Shown: in pieces, positions 16,105-23,944 of the stretch
How the letters are laid out: every line of letters starts with the position of its first letter
Numbering within the stretch: the first letter of the stretch is position 1
Assembly: GCF_007748095.1 (NCBI RefSeq)
Contig: NZ_CP036287.1
Span: 5,332,001-5,396,000 of the forward strand
DNA length: 64,000 bases
Direction: 5' to 3'
Source: Engelhardtia mirabilis
Lineage (GTDB): Bacteria; Planctomycetota; UBA1135; GCA-002686595
Translations under genes and position numbers: made by a program
The notes under the pieces: generated by a model
Seen by the model: the letters and a program-made list of their open reading frames with translations, nothing else
The model's database searches: none
What the model was told of the DNA's origin: nothing

Positions 16105-17436
16105 ATGAAACTCATCGCCCCGCTCGCGGCCCTCCTCACCCTGGCCGCCCCCTCGTTCGCCGACACCCTCTTCGTCGATGCCGTGACCGGCGACGACCAA
16201 CAGGGCCTCGGCTCCCCCACGGCGCCCTTTGCCACGGTCACCAAGGCCGTGGCCGCCCTGGGAGCCCAGCCCGGTCCGCACACGATCCGCGTGGCGCCAG
16301 GGGTCTACAACGTCGCCCTGGGGGAGTCGTTCCCGATCCAACTGCCCAAGGACACGGAGTTGCAAGGAGCCGGCCACAGCCTCTGCACCATCAGCGGCGA
16401 GGGCGACGGCACCCTGTTGCGAATGGACCGTGGCGTGCTGATCACCGACTTCACCGTGCAGCGCGGCGACGTGGGCATCCTGTCGGCCGTACCCGGCTTC
16501 ACGATCATGGGACCGGAGCGCCACGTGCGGCGCTGCGTCGTGCGCCAGTGCACGGTGGGCATCCGCATGACCGATGCGTTGCATACCGACTACGGCTTGG
16601 TGGTGACCAACTCGGTGATCACAGGCAACATCGTGGGGCTCGAAGCGGAGGTCACCGGCAACGACTTCCAGAGCTGCTCGCTGCTCGTCTACGGCTGCAC
16701 GATCACCGACAACCTGCAGGGCCTGAACGCCAGCAAGCCTGGATTCGGTGCGGAGCTGTACCTGACCCTCTCCACCTCGATCCTGCGCGGCAACGGTGAC
16801 GACTCGATCGCCGGTTGGGCCGGGGCGCCGACGGTGCAGGGTTGCGTGCTCGAGGACAGCTCGAGCTTCGTCGGCCAGGACGGAAACCAAGCCTTCGATC
16901 CGCAGCTGCCCGGCGGCTTCGACGACGACGCGCACCTGAAGGTGACATCACCCGCCGTGGACATGGGCGGACCCGCGGTAGCTTGGCCGCCCTCGGTGCA
17001 GTGGGTCGGGACGTCGGGCTGGGCCTGGGAGCCCGCCTTCGCCGCGACCCTCGACATCGACCTCGGTCCGCGCGTGTCGGAGCTCGACATCGACCCCGGC
17101 GCCGACGAGCGCCGTCCGCCGACCCTCTATCTATTGGGCAAGGGCAAGGTCGGCGGATCGATCCAGACCCGCATGCAGGCGGATGCCTTCGACCCCGCGG
17201 CGATCTACCTGGGACTGGACGTGCTGCCCGCGCCCCTGGGCGGCTTGGTCTGGCTCGCACCGCCGCAGTTCGCGATGGGTTCGGTGGTGTTGGATGCGGG
17301 CGGGCTCGGTGGCCTGACCTTGCCGATCCCGAACGACCCCGTGCTGATCGGACTCGACGTCTGGTTCCAGGGCTTCCGCATCGGGGCGACAGGCCTGGGC
17401 GGGACGACGCCGAAGAAGCTGCGGATCTTGCCCTGA
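16105..17436 (+). CDS. Secreted DUF1565-type right-handed beta-helix protein
   Basis: A 443-residue exported protein. ATG 16105 follows GGAGGT by 4 nt, one of the few clear Shine-Dalgarno sites in the window, and begins a signal peptide (LIAPLAALLTLAAPSFA). The mature start LFVDAVTGDDQQGLGSPTAPFATVTKA is the DUF1565 signature, followed by parallel beta-helix turns (VLITDFTVQRGDVGI, VVTNSVITGNIVGLEAEV) to about residue 300. The last 110 residues are a separate beta domain ending DVWFQGFRIG, which I associate with secreted planctomycete proteins. It may bind or cleave polysaccharide, but no catalytic residues can be assigned. Confidence 0.75.
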   Translation: MKLIAPLAALLTLAAPSFADTLFVDAVTGDDQQGLGSPTAPFATVTKAVAALGAQPGPHTIRVAPGVYNVALGESFPIQLPKDTELQGAGHSLCTISGEGDGTLLRMDRGVLITDFTVQRGDVGILSAVPGFTIMGPERHVRRCVVRQCTVGIRMTDALHTDYGLVVTNSVITGNIVGLEAEVTGNDFQSCSLLVYGCTITDNLQGLNASKPGFGAELYLTLSTSILRGNGDDSIAGWAGAPTVQGCVLEDSSSFVGQDGNQAFDPQLPGGFDDDAHLKVTSPAVDMGGPAVAWPPSVQWVGTSGWAWEPAFAATLDIDLGPRVSELDIDPGADERRPPTLYLLGKGKVGGSIQTRMQADAFDPAAIYLGLDVLPAPLGGLVWLAPPQFAMGSVVLDAGGLGGLTLPIPNDPVLIGLDVWFQGFRIGATGLGGTTPKKLRILP

Positions 17437-17447
17437 GTGACGCGATG

Positions 17448-17586
17448 CCCGTCGGGGAGGCGTTCGTACGGTGCCAGGCACGAAACCGCCGCCTACGGGG
17501 ATGACCATCGGCGCCTTCGGCGCCGATGGTCATCCCCGTAGGCGGCGGTTTCGTGCCTGGCACCGTACGAACGCCTCCCCGACGGG
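17448..17586. repeat. Perfect 68 bp inverted repeat, family A
   Basis: Arms 17448-17515 and 17519-17586 are perfectly complementary, with a TTC loop. The arm contains CGTTCGTACGGTGCCAGGCA, then GAAACCGCCGCCTA, then an apex private to this copy. It fills the space between two convergent genes and could also terminate transcription in both directions. Confidence 0.95.
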
Positions 17587-17631
17587 TGCGTGGCTCCACG
17601 GCGCCGCCCCCTTCGGTTCGGTCGACGCCGC

Positions 17632-19773
17632 TCAGCCGCCCGCGATGACCAGGACCAGGTCGACCTGGTCTCCGTCCGCGAGGCGATCGTTCAGACCCAT
17701 TCGTCGCCCGCCACGCCACAGCCCCACCAGGGCCGAGCCTGGATCGCCCAGGTAGGAGCGCGCCGCGGGGCGTGCTTCGACGAGGGCTGCGAGCAGCTCG
17801 CGCGGGCTCGCGGGGAGGTCGAGCTGTAGCTCCAGGTCGCCGCCGATGGCGTCGCCCAGGGGACCGACCGCGCGTAGATGCAGGCTGCCCCGGGCCATGG
17901 GCCTCTCGGCGTCGACGCGCAGGCCGGAGCTCGGAGCCAGGTCGATCGCCGCGCGCTCGAGCACTCTCCATGGCTCGGCCAGGCGCGAGGTGCCCACCGC
18001 GCTCCACACCTCGTCCAGGGGCAGGCCGTCCGCCCCGATCCCCCTCGCTGCCCGATAGGCGTCGAGCAGGCCGGGACGATCGAGGCTCGCCGCGGCCGCG
18101 GCCGGGCGATCGCGGTCCGCCGGTGCGCCCCAGCGTCCATCGAGTTGCCTGCGAGCGAGGACGATCGCCGCCCCGCCGGCGAGCAAGCGCTGGCCGGAGG
18201 TGCCCTCGGTCGCCGGCCATGCGAGGGGCAGGATCCATTCGGCCAACGCGTCGGTGTCGCACACGCCGTCGGCCAAGAGCCCCGCGGTCGAGAAGGCGCA
18301 GAAACCCACGGCGTCGACGGCCGCGACCAGGGCCTCGTGCCAGGCGACGAGCTCGCCGGGCGTCGGATCGTCGCGACCGACCAGCGACGCGATGCGCTCA
18401 GGATCGGCCTCCTCCGCCAGGAAGGCGAAGGAGCGCATCGGATCGCTGCCGCCGCCGGAAACGCACTGCCCGAGCAGGGCCGCGTCGCCCGCGACACCCG
18501 CGCGCACGGCTTGGCCGCCGGCCATCGGGGACTCGGGCTCGAGACCGAGCTCGCGCGACAGGGCGGCCGCGCCCTGGGCCAGGCGCGCACCCTCGCCCTC
18601 GCAGCGGGCGGTCTCGCCAATCCAGGCCTCGAGCAGCGCCACATCCCCGCGCCCCGACGGCCCGGGGCGCAGGCCGCGCTCGGCCGCGCGGATCCAAAGG
18701 GCCAGGGCCGCGCCCATCTCCTTGGCGTCCACGCCCACGGCGTCGCAAGCTCCGAGCAGCCGCAGGGAGTCATCCAGATGTTCGAGGCCCAGGGCCGGCC
18801 CCACCGCCTGGGCCGCGCCGAAGTGGGCCCGTTGGGTTCCGCCGCCGCTGCGCTCGAAGGTCCAGCCGCAGGGCGTCGGGCAGCCGCGGCAGCCGTGGCG
18901 TCCGAGCCCGGCCGCGCGGGCCTCGGAGACCAACCGCGCCCCGGCCTCGGGGTCGAGCCGTGCGCCCTCGGGGCCCGAGATCAGCTCGCCCCGGGCGGCC
19001 AGGGCGTGCCACAGCTCCGTTGTTCCCGCGCCGGCACGCATGGCCAGACGCGGTGAGCGGCCGAGGGCCCGCAGGAGGTCCAGGGCGCGCGGATCCGCCG
19101 CCGGCGCGCCCGGTTCGGCGCGTACCGCCACCGCCGCCAGGCCGAGGGCGCCGAGGGCCGCCCCCAGGCCGCCGCGGCCCACGAAGCTGGGCTCGTCACC
19201 CCCCGAGGCCAGGCTGGCGAAGGGCACCTGGGCCGCACCCGCCGGACCGAGCCGCAGCACCGCGCAGGGCCCCAGGCGGGCGCGCAGGTGCGCGGCGACG
19301 TCGGCGGGCCGTGCGCCGCCCAGCTCCTCGGCCAGCTCCAGGCGGACGCCGCCCCCGGACTCGATCACGAGCACGAGGGGCTCGCCGCTGGGGTCGAGCT
19401 GGCCGCTGATGACCAGGGCATCCGCCACGGCGGCGAGGCGCGGGCCCAGGTCGCCGCCCACCTGGCCCTCGGCCAGGCGACCCGTCAGGGGCCCGCGCGA
19501 GGCGACGGTCGCCCGGGCTGCAGTGGGCAATCCGCGCGAGACCGCGTCCCCCGCCGCAATCACCAGGGGCGCCGGATTCCGCTCGGCGGCCTGGGCCAGG
19601 AGTGCCACCGCCAGGCCCGAGCCGCCGCAGGCACCTACGGCGTCCCAGGCCGGGTCGGGGTCCGACCAAGGCTCGAGCACGGAGCGGACCTGCGCCCCGG
19701 CGGCGCCCTGGACGAGCTCCACGCGTAGAACCCGCGGCCGCGCCGCTCGGAATTCCTGACTGCTTATTCCCAA
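17632..19773 (-). CDS. Aldehyde:ferredoxin oxidoreductase family protein with fused MoaD/ThiS-like tail
   Basis: 713 residues. The first about 620 follow the tungsten/molybdenum bis-pterin AOR family. FVGRGGLGAALGALGLAAVAVR (about 198-218) is the conserved Gly-rich segment, CRGCPTPC (295-302) gives three 4Fe-4S ligands, DAVGVD (344-349) and DAVGFC (487-492) are the pterin-contact motifs, and Cys492 is the probable fourth ligand. Residues about 628-713 are a beta-grasp domain ending AGG, the diglycine terminus of MoaD/ThiS sulfur carriers. Start is TTG 19773, with GTG codons shortly after. AORs oxidise aldehydes to acids with ferredoxin; the substrate here is unknown. Stand-alone MoaD genes are common beside aor genes, and this fusion is unusual. 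Confidence 0.8.
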   Translation of the reverse strand: MGISSQEFRAARPRVLRVELVQGAAGAQVRSVLEPWSDPDPAWDAVGACGGSGLAVALLAQAAERNPAPLVIAAGDAVSRGLPTAARATVASRGPLTGRLAEGQVGGDLGPRLAAVADALVISGQLDPSGEPLVLVIESGGGVRLELAEELGGARPADVAAHLRARLGPCAVLRLGPAGAAQVPFASLASGGDEPSFVGRGGLGAALGALGLAAVAVRAEPGAPAADPRALDLLRALGRSPRLAMRAGAGTTELWHALAARGELISGPEGARLDPEAGARLVSEARAAGLGRHGCRGCPTPCGWTFERSGGGTQRAHFGAAQAVGPALGLEHLDDSLRLLGACDAVGVDAKEMGAALALWIRAAERGLRPGPSGRGDVALLEAWIGETARCEGEGARLAQGAAALSRELGLEPESPMAGGQAVRAGVAGDAALLGQCVSGGGSDPMRSFAFLAEEADPERIASLVGRDDPTPGELVAWHEALVAAVDAVGFCAFSTAGLLADGVCDTDALAEWILPLAWPATEGTSGQRLLAGGAAIVLARRQLDGRWGAPADRDRPAAAAASLDRPGLLDAYRAARGIGADGLPLDEVWSAVGTSRLAEPWRVLERAAIDLAPSSGLRVDAERPMARGSLHLRAVGPLGDAIGGDLELQLDLPASPRELLAALVEARPAARSYLGDPGSALVGLWRGGRRMGLNDRLADGDQVDLVLVIAGG

Positions 19774-19815
19774 CCTCGATGCCTCACCGGCGATCCTTGT
19801 CCGTAGTCCGGGTCC

Positions 19816-19821
19816 ACCCTA
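19816..19821 (-). promoter_or_regulatory. Possible -10 box (TAGGGT) of the AOR gene
   Basis: AACGTAGGGTGG lies 42 nt before the proposed TTG start. Confidence 0.3.
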
Positions 19822-19960
19822 CGTTCCCCTGCCCAGGCGCCGACAGGGCGCCGCCGGCGGAACCGCATCGGGGCGACGCGGCGACGACCGGGCTACGACC
19901 AGGTCCTCTCGGCCCCGCTGCAGCCCGCTCCACCGCAACCCTTCCCCGCAAATCACCAAC

Positions 19961-20938
19961 GTGCTCGGCTCCATCAAGATCGGCCAAGTCTTCGGCATCA
20001 CCATCCGGGTGAGCTGGCTGTTCGTGCCGTTGTTGATGTTCGTCTTCGCCGGCGCCGTGGCCTCGAGCTGGGTCGCCGTGGCCAGCGTGGTACTGCTGCT
20101 CGGCTCGGTCTTCCTGCACGAGCTCGGCCACAGCCTGGTGGCCCAGACCTTCGGCATCCGGGTGCTCGACATCACCTTCTGGCCCCTGGGCGGGATGGCT
20201 CGCATGAGCGAAATCCCGGAGAGCCCCCGCATCGAGGGCGCGGTCGCGTTCGCCGGCCCGGCGGTGAACTTCGTGCTGGTCCTGTTGGCCCTGCCCGTGT
20301 GGTTCCTGGTCTCCGCGCCCAGCTACGGCCCGACGGCGCCGACGCTGGTCGAGTCGTTCATCGTCGTCAACTTGATCCTGGGCGTCTTCAACCTCGTCCC
20401 CGCGTTCCCCATGGACGGGGGACGTCTCTTGCGCGCCCTGCTCGGGACCCGCGGCGACTGGGTCTGGGCCACCGAGCAGGCGGTGCGCTTCGGCCGCATC
20501 GTCGCGGTGGTCATGGCCATCGTCGGCCTGATGGCCTTCGGCAAGAGCCTGATCCTGCTGCCGTTCATCGCGATCTTCGTCTGGTTCGCCGGGGCCCAGG
20601 AGCTGGCCGCGGTGCGCCTGCGCCACGGCCGCTCGCCCTTCACCGGCCAACCGATCTTCGGTGGAGGCATGGGTCCCGACTTCGCCGCTGGCGATCCGCG
20701 CGGTGGCTTCAACCCTTTCGGGGCGCGCGAGCCCGAGCCGGTCCACGCTCGCCCCGCGCCGCGCTCCACGCCGCGGCCCGAGCCCCGCACCTTCGATCAG
20801 GACGGCGCCGGCCACGCCCGCCGCCCCGCCGGCTTCGACGGCGCGGACCTGAACGACATCGGCCGCGGCGGCTTCACCGAGGAAGCCGTGCGCCGCCTCG
20901 AGTCGTTCCGCGGCCGGCTGCGGCGCCGGTCCGACTGA
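19961..20938 (+). CDS. Site-2-protease family (M50) membrane zinc metalloprotease
   Basis: A 325-residue intramembrane protease homologue, beginning with GTG 19961 and the M50 leader IKIGQVFGITIRVSWLF. The zinc motif HELGH is at residues 53-57 within a hydrophobic segment. The third ligand lies in NLVPAFPMDGGRLLRAL (Asp152). Five or six hydrophobic segments end near residue 215. It lacks the PDZ domain of RseP and the CBS pair of some relatives. Instead it has a Pro/Gly/Arg-rich soluble tail of about 110 residues. Such proteases cut membrane-bound anti-sigma factors or clear signal peptides; no partner is adjacent. Confidence 0.88.
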   Translation: MLGSIKIGQVFGITIRVSWLFVPLLMFVFAGAVASSWVAVASVVLLLGSVFLHELGHSLVAQTFGIRVLDITFWPLGGMARMSEIPESPRIEGAVAFAGPAVNFVLVLLALPVWFLVSAPSYGPTAPTLVESFIVVNLILGVFNLVPAFPMDGGRLLRALLGTRGDWVWATEQAVRFGRIVAVVMAIVGLMAFGKSLILLPFIAIFVWFAGAQELAAVRLRHGRSPFTGQPIFGGGMGPDFAAGDPRGGFNPFGAREPEPVHARPAPRSTPRPEPRTFDQDGAGHARRPAGFDGADLNDIGRGGFTEEAVRRLESFRGRLRRRSD

Positions 20939-20944
20939 CTGGTG

Positions 20945-21143
20945 GTGCGGTGGGACGTACCGGAAGTACGGCGGAAGTACGGTGCTGCGATCATTTGTCC
21001 CAACTGGGCGTACGGTGCCGCGATCATTTGTCCCAACAGCCGCCAGCGATGTTGCGAACCGCAACATCGCTGGCGGCTGTTGGGACAAATGATCGCGGCA
21101 CCGTACGTCCCAATTGATCGCGGCACCGTACGTCCCACCGCAC
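20945..21143. repeat. Composite palindrome, family B, perfect 48 bp core
   Basis: The core arms 21009-21056 and 21060-21107 are perfectly complementary around an AAC loop and contain CGTACGGTGCCGCGATCATT then TGTCCCAAC. A partial second copy of the left arm lies at about 20979-21005 and a truncated right-arm copy at about 21108-21130. An outer pair of 16 bp arms (20945-20960 and 21128-21143) encloses everything. It fills the gap between convergent genes. Confidence 0.93.
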
Positions 21144-21156
21144 GACCAGTACGCCC

Positions 21157-22341
21157 CTACAAGTTCCCCAACCGGATCGCACCGGTCGGGCAGTTCCTGG
21201 CGCAGGCGTGGTCGCGGGTGCACTCGTAGTTGGAGCGCTTCCTGACCGTCGCCTTCTCGCCGCGGGCCCAGAAGGCGTCGGTCTCGCAGACCATCTCGCA
21301 CAGGCCGCAGCCGATGCAGAGGTCGCGCTCCACGCGCACCGAGACGTAGTCGCGCGGCGTGCTCGGGCAGGCGGTGCCCTCGGGTAGATCGAGCGAGACC
21401 AGGTCACGCGTCGCCGCGTGGGACGTGAGCGTCTTGATCGTCTCCTCCTCGCCGAGCTTGACGACCGAGTGCACGTCGTCGAAGTCGAAGCGCGAAAGGT
21501 GGCCGATCTTGGGCTGCACGAGGGCCACCTTGTAGTCCACGTGCATGTGGAGGTTCTGCTCGGCCACGACCTCCTCCGCGATCTCGAAGGCGCGGAACAG
21601 CGTCGAGACGGCGCGGCTCTTGTAGTTGGGCGTCTTCATCGTGGCCTTGACCGTCAGGTCCACCGCGATGATCACGTCGGGCGCGAGGGTGCGCGCAAAG
21701 CGCAGGGGGACGGGGTCGACGATGCCGCCGTCCATGTAGTTGAACTCGCCGTCGTTGAAGGGCTCGAAGATGCCGGGCAGGGCGCAGGAGGAGTACACCG
21801 CGTCCACCAGCGAGACCTCGGTGAAGCCGGGGCTGCCCCAGAACACGCTGCCGCCGGTCTCGAGCCGCACGGCGTTGCAGAAGTACGGCACGCCGAGCTG
21901 CTCGAAGCCGCCCTCGGGCAGGATCTCGCGCAGCCGCTCCCGGAAGGTGTCGCCGCGGTACATGCTCGGCGCGCGCATGCCCTTGAGCAGGAACTTCACG
22001 ACGTTGAGCCGGAAGTAGTCCTCCTTCTTGATGCCCTCGACCAGCTTCTCCATGCGCTCGACCGAGTAGTTGGCCGCACCCATGGCTCCGATCAGCGAGC
22101 CGATCGAGGTCCCGACGATCGCGTCGACCTGGATCCCGAGGGTCCGTAGGGCCTTGAAGACCCCGATGTGGGCCATGCCACGCATGCCGCCACCGCCCAG
22201 GACCAGGACGACCCGAGGCCGGCGGCCGTCGCGGGGCGCGGCGGCGTCGACGGTGGATTGGGCCGGGGCGGCGGGCGAAGCGGTTACGGAGTCCGAGCCT
22301 TCGGGCGACGGGGTATCAGCGGTGTCTTGCGGTCGCAGCAT
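21157..22341 (-). CDS. Patatin-like phospholipase fused to a C-terminal 4Fe-4S ferredoxin domain
   Basis: ATG 22341 gives 394 residues; the longer frame adds 77 doubtful ones. Residues about 43-310 are a patatin/RssA-type lipase: the oxyanion GGGGMRG, nucleophile GTSIG with Ser79, and catalytic Asp204 in DGG. Residues about 332-394 are a bacterial ferredoxin domain with CIGCGLCEMVC (Cys342, 345, 348, 352) and CTRDHACARNCP (Cys374, 380, 384), seven cysteines in all, which could hold one or two clusters. The catalytic pair is intact, so it is probably an active acyl hydrolase. How the redox domain acts is unknown. No signal peptide is seen, so a cytoplasmic location is likely. Confidence 0.82.
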   Translation of the reverse strand: MLRPQDTADTPSPEGSDSVTASPAAPAQSTVDAAAPRDGRRPRVVLVLGGGGMRGMAHIGVFKALRTLGIQVDAIVGTSIGSLIGAMGAANYSVERMEKLVEGIKKEDYFRLNVVKFLLKGMRAPSMYRGDTFRERLREILPEGGFEQLGVPYFCNAVRLETGGSVFWGSPGFTEVSLVDAVYSSCALPGIFEPFNDGEFNYMDGGIVDPVPLRFARTLAPDVIIAVDLTVKATMKTPNYKSRAVSTLFRAFEIAEEVVAEQNLHMHVDYKVALVQPKIGHLSRFDFDDVHSVVKLGEEETIKTLTSHAATRDLVSLDLPEGTACPSTPRDYVSVRVERDLCIGCGLCEMVCETDAFWARGEKATVRKRSNYECTRDHACARNCPTGAIRLGNL

Positions 22342-22606
22342 CGAGGTGGGGAGCCGTCGGGCGCGGCCCCGCCGAAGTCCCTTCGGGTCGGTTGTCGGCG
22401 CGGCCTGTGGGCGTTGGGGCCAGTCGACCCGATTCCGGGACGCGAGGTCGATCAATCGTCGGTCAGGTTCGATGGAAAGAGTCGCACCGGTGGGTTCCAA
22501 TCCGAAGCGTAGGTTTCGTTCCGAGTTCGATCGCCCGCGCGCCGGGCCCTGCGCCCCTCGGACAGCCCCCACCCCGCCGCGTCCCAGCCCGGAGCCCCAT
22601 CACACC

Positions 22607-23923
22607 GTGGTCGCCTGCTCCCCGTCCCGCCGCATCGTCATCGCCGCCGGTCTGCGCCTGCCCCAGGCTCGAGCCGGAGGTGCATTCGCCAAGGAGGACG
22701 CCGGGCACTTAGGTGCCCGCGCCGCCCGCGAACTCCTGGCCCGCACCGCCATCCCCGGCGACCAGCTCGACGAGGTCATCGTCGGCTGCGTCGGGCCGCC
22801 CCACGACCAGGCCAACGTGGCGCGGGTGATCGCCCTGCGCGCCGGTGTGCCCCGGGGCGTGCCCGCGTACACCGTGGGCCGTAACTGCGCCAGCGGCATG
22901 CAGGCGGTGACCTCGGCCGTGACCCGCATCGAGGCCGGCATCGGCGACCTCTACCTGTGCGTCGGCGTCGAGGTGATGAGCGGCTACCCGCTGATCTTCA
23001 ACCAGGCCGCGACCGACTTCTTCGCGCGCCTGGCCGGGGCGCGGACGTCGATGGCCAAGCTGGCCGCGATGGCCTCCTTCCGGCCCAAGATGCTCAGCCC
23101 CCGCATCGCGCTGATGGAGGGCCTGACGGACCCGACCAACGGGTTGATCATGGGCAAGACCGCCGAGAACCTCGCGCGCGACTTCGGCATCGGCCGCGAG
23201 GAGGCCGACCGCTACGCCGTGCGCAGCCACAAGCGTGCGGCCGCCGCCCGGGACAGCGGTCGCATGGCGCGCGAAATCGTGCCCCACCTGGGGCTGGGCT
23301 CGCGGCCGGGCAAGCTGGCCCTGACCGCCGACGACGGCACGCGCGACGACCAGAGCTTGGAGGCTCTGGGACGTCTGCGACCCTACTTCGAGAAGCCTGA
23401 CGGCGTGGTTACCGTGGGCAACGCGTGCGGCATCACCGACGGCGCGACGGCTCTGGTCATCACCACCGAAGAGCGCGCACAGGAGCTGGGCCTCGAGCCC
23501 CTGGCCGTGATCCGCGGCTTCGCCTGGTCCGGCTGCGACCCTTCCCGCATGGGTCTGGGCCCGGTCCACGCCACCTCGCAACTGCTCGAGCGCACCGGCG
23601 TCAGCGTCGGCGACCTGGGCGCGGTGGAGATCAACGAGGCCTTCGCGGTGCAGGTCCTGGCCTGCGAGAAGGCCTTCGCCAGCCGCGAGTTCGCGGCCAA
23701 GCACCTGGGCCGCAGCGAGGCCCTGGGCGAGCTCGATCCGCGCCTTCTGAACCCCAACGGCGGCGCCATCGCCATCGGCCATCCGGTCGGTGCGACGGGT
23801 GCGCGGCTCTTGTTGACCTCGGCCCACGAACTGCACGTGCGGCACTGCGAGCTGACCCTCGCGACCCTCTGCATCGGCGGTGGCCAAGGCGGCGCCGTCC
23901 TCCTCGAGCGGCCCTCCGCCTGA
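22607..23923 (+). CDS. Thiolase (acetyl-CoA acyltransferase)
   Basis: 438 residues from GTG 22607; in-frame codons before it are a shadow of the divergent gene. It has all thiolase landmarks: the acyl-accepting NCASGMQA with Cys94, the NEAFAVQ loop, GGAIAIGHPVGATGAR with its catalytic His, and the C-terminal CIGGGQGGA with the second Cys. The gene ends 21 bp before an enoyl-CoA hydratase/hydroxyacyl-CoA dehydrogenase gene on the same strand, so it is most likely the 3-ketoacyl-CoA thiolase (FadA/FadI role) of a two-gene beta-oxidation operon. A TAGGTT box lies at 22510-22515, some 90 nt upstream. Confidence 0.9.
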   Translation: MVACSPSRRIVIAAGLRLPQARAGGAFAKEDAGHLGARAARELLARTAIPGDQLDEVIVGCVGPPHDQANVARVIALRAGVPRGVPAYTVGRNCASGMQAVTSAVTRIEAGIGDLYLCVGVEVMSGYPLIFNQAATDFFARLAGARTSMAKLAAMASFRPKMLSPRIALMEGLTDPTNGLIMGKTAENLARDFGIGREEADRYAVRSHKRAAAARDSGRMAREIVPHLGLGSRPGKLALTADDGTRDDQSLEALGRLRPYFEKPDGVVTVGNACGITDGATALVITTEERAQELGLEPLAVIRGFAWSGCDPSRMGLGPVHATSQLLERTGVSVGDLGAVEINEAFAVQVLACEKAFASREFAAKHLGRSEALGELDPRLLNPNGGAIAIGHPVGATGARLLLTSAHELHVRHCELTLATLCIGGGQGGAVLLERPSA

Positions 23924-23944
23924 CCCCGCGACCACGATCAGACG

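Noticed and set aside
17448..17586. Palindrome taken as an ordinary intrinsic terminator only
   Set aside because: The arms are several times longer than usual, no T tract follows, and related copies occur elsewhere, one of them between start codons. Termination may be a side effect.
22070..22606. N-terminal extension of the thiolase in the open frame
   Set aside because: It is antisense to the patatin gene start, and the thiolase fold begins naturally after GTG 22607.
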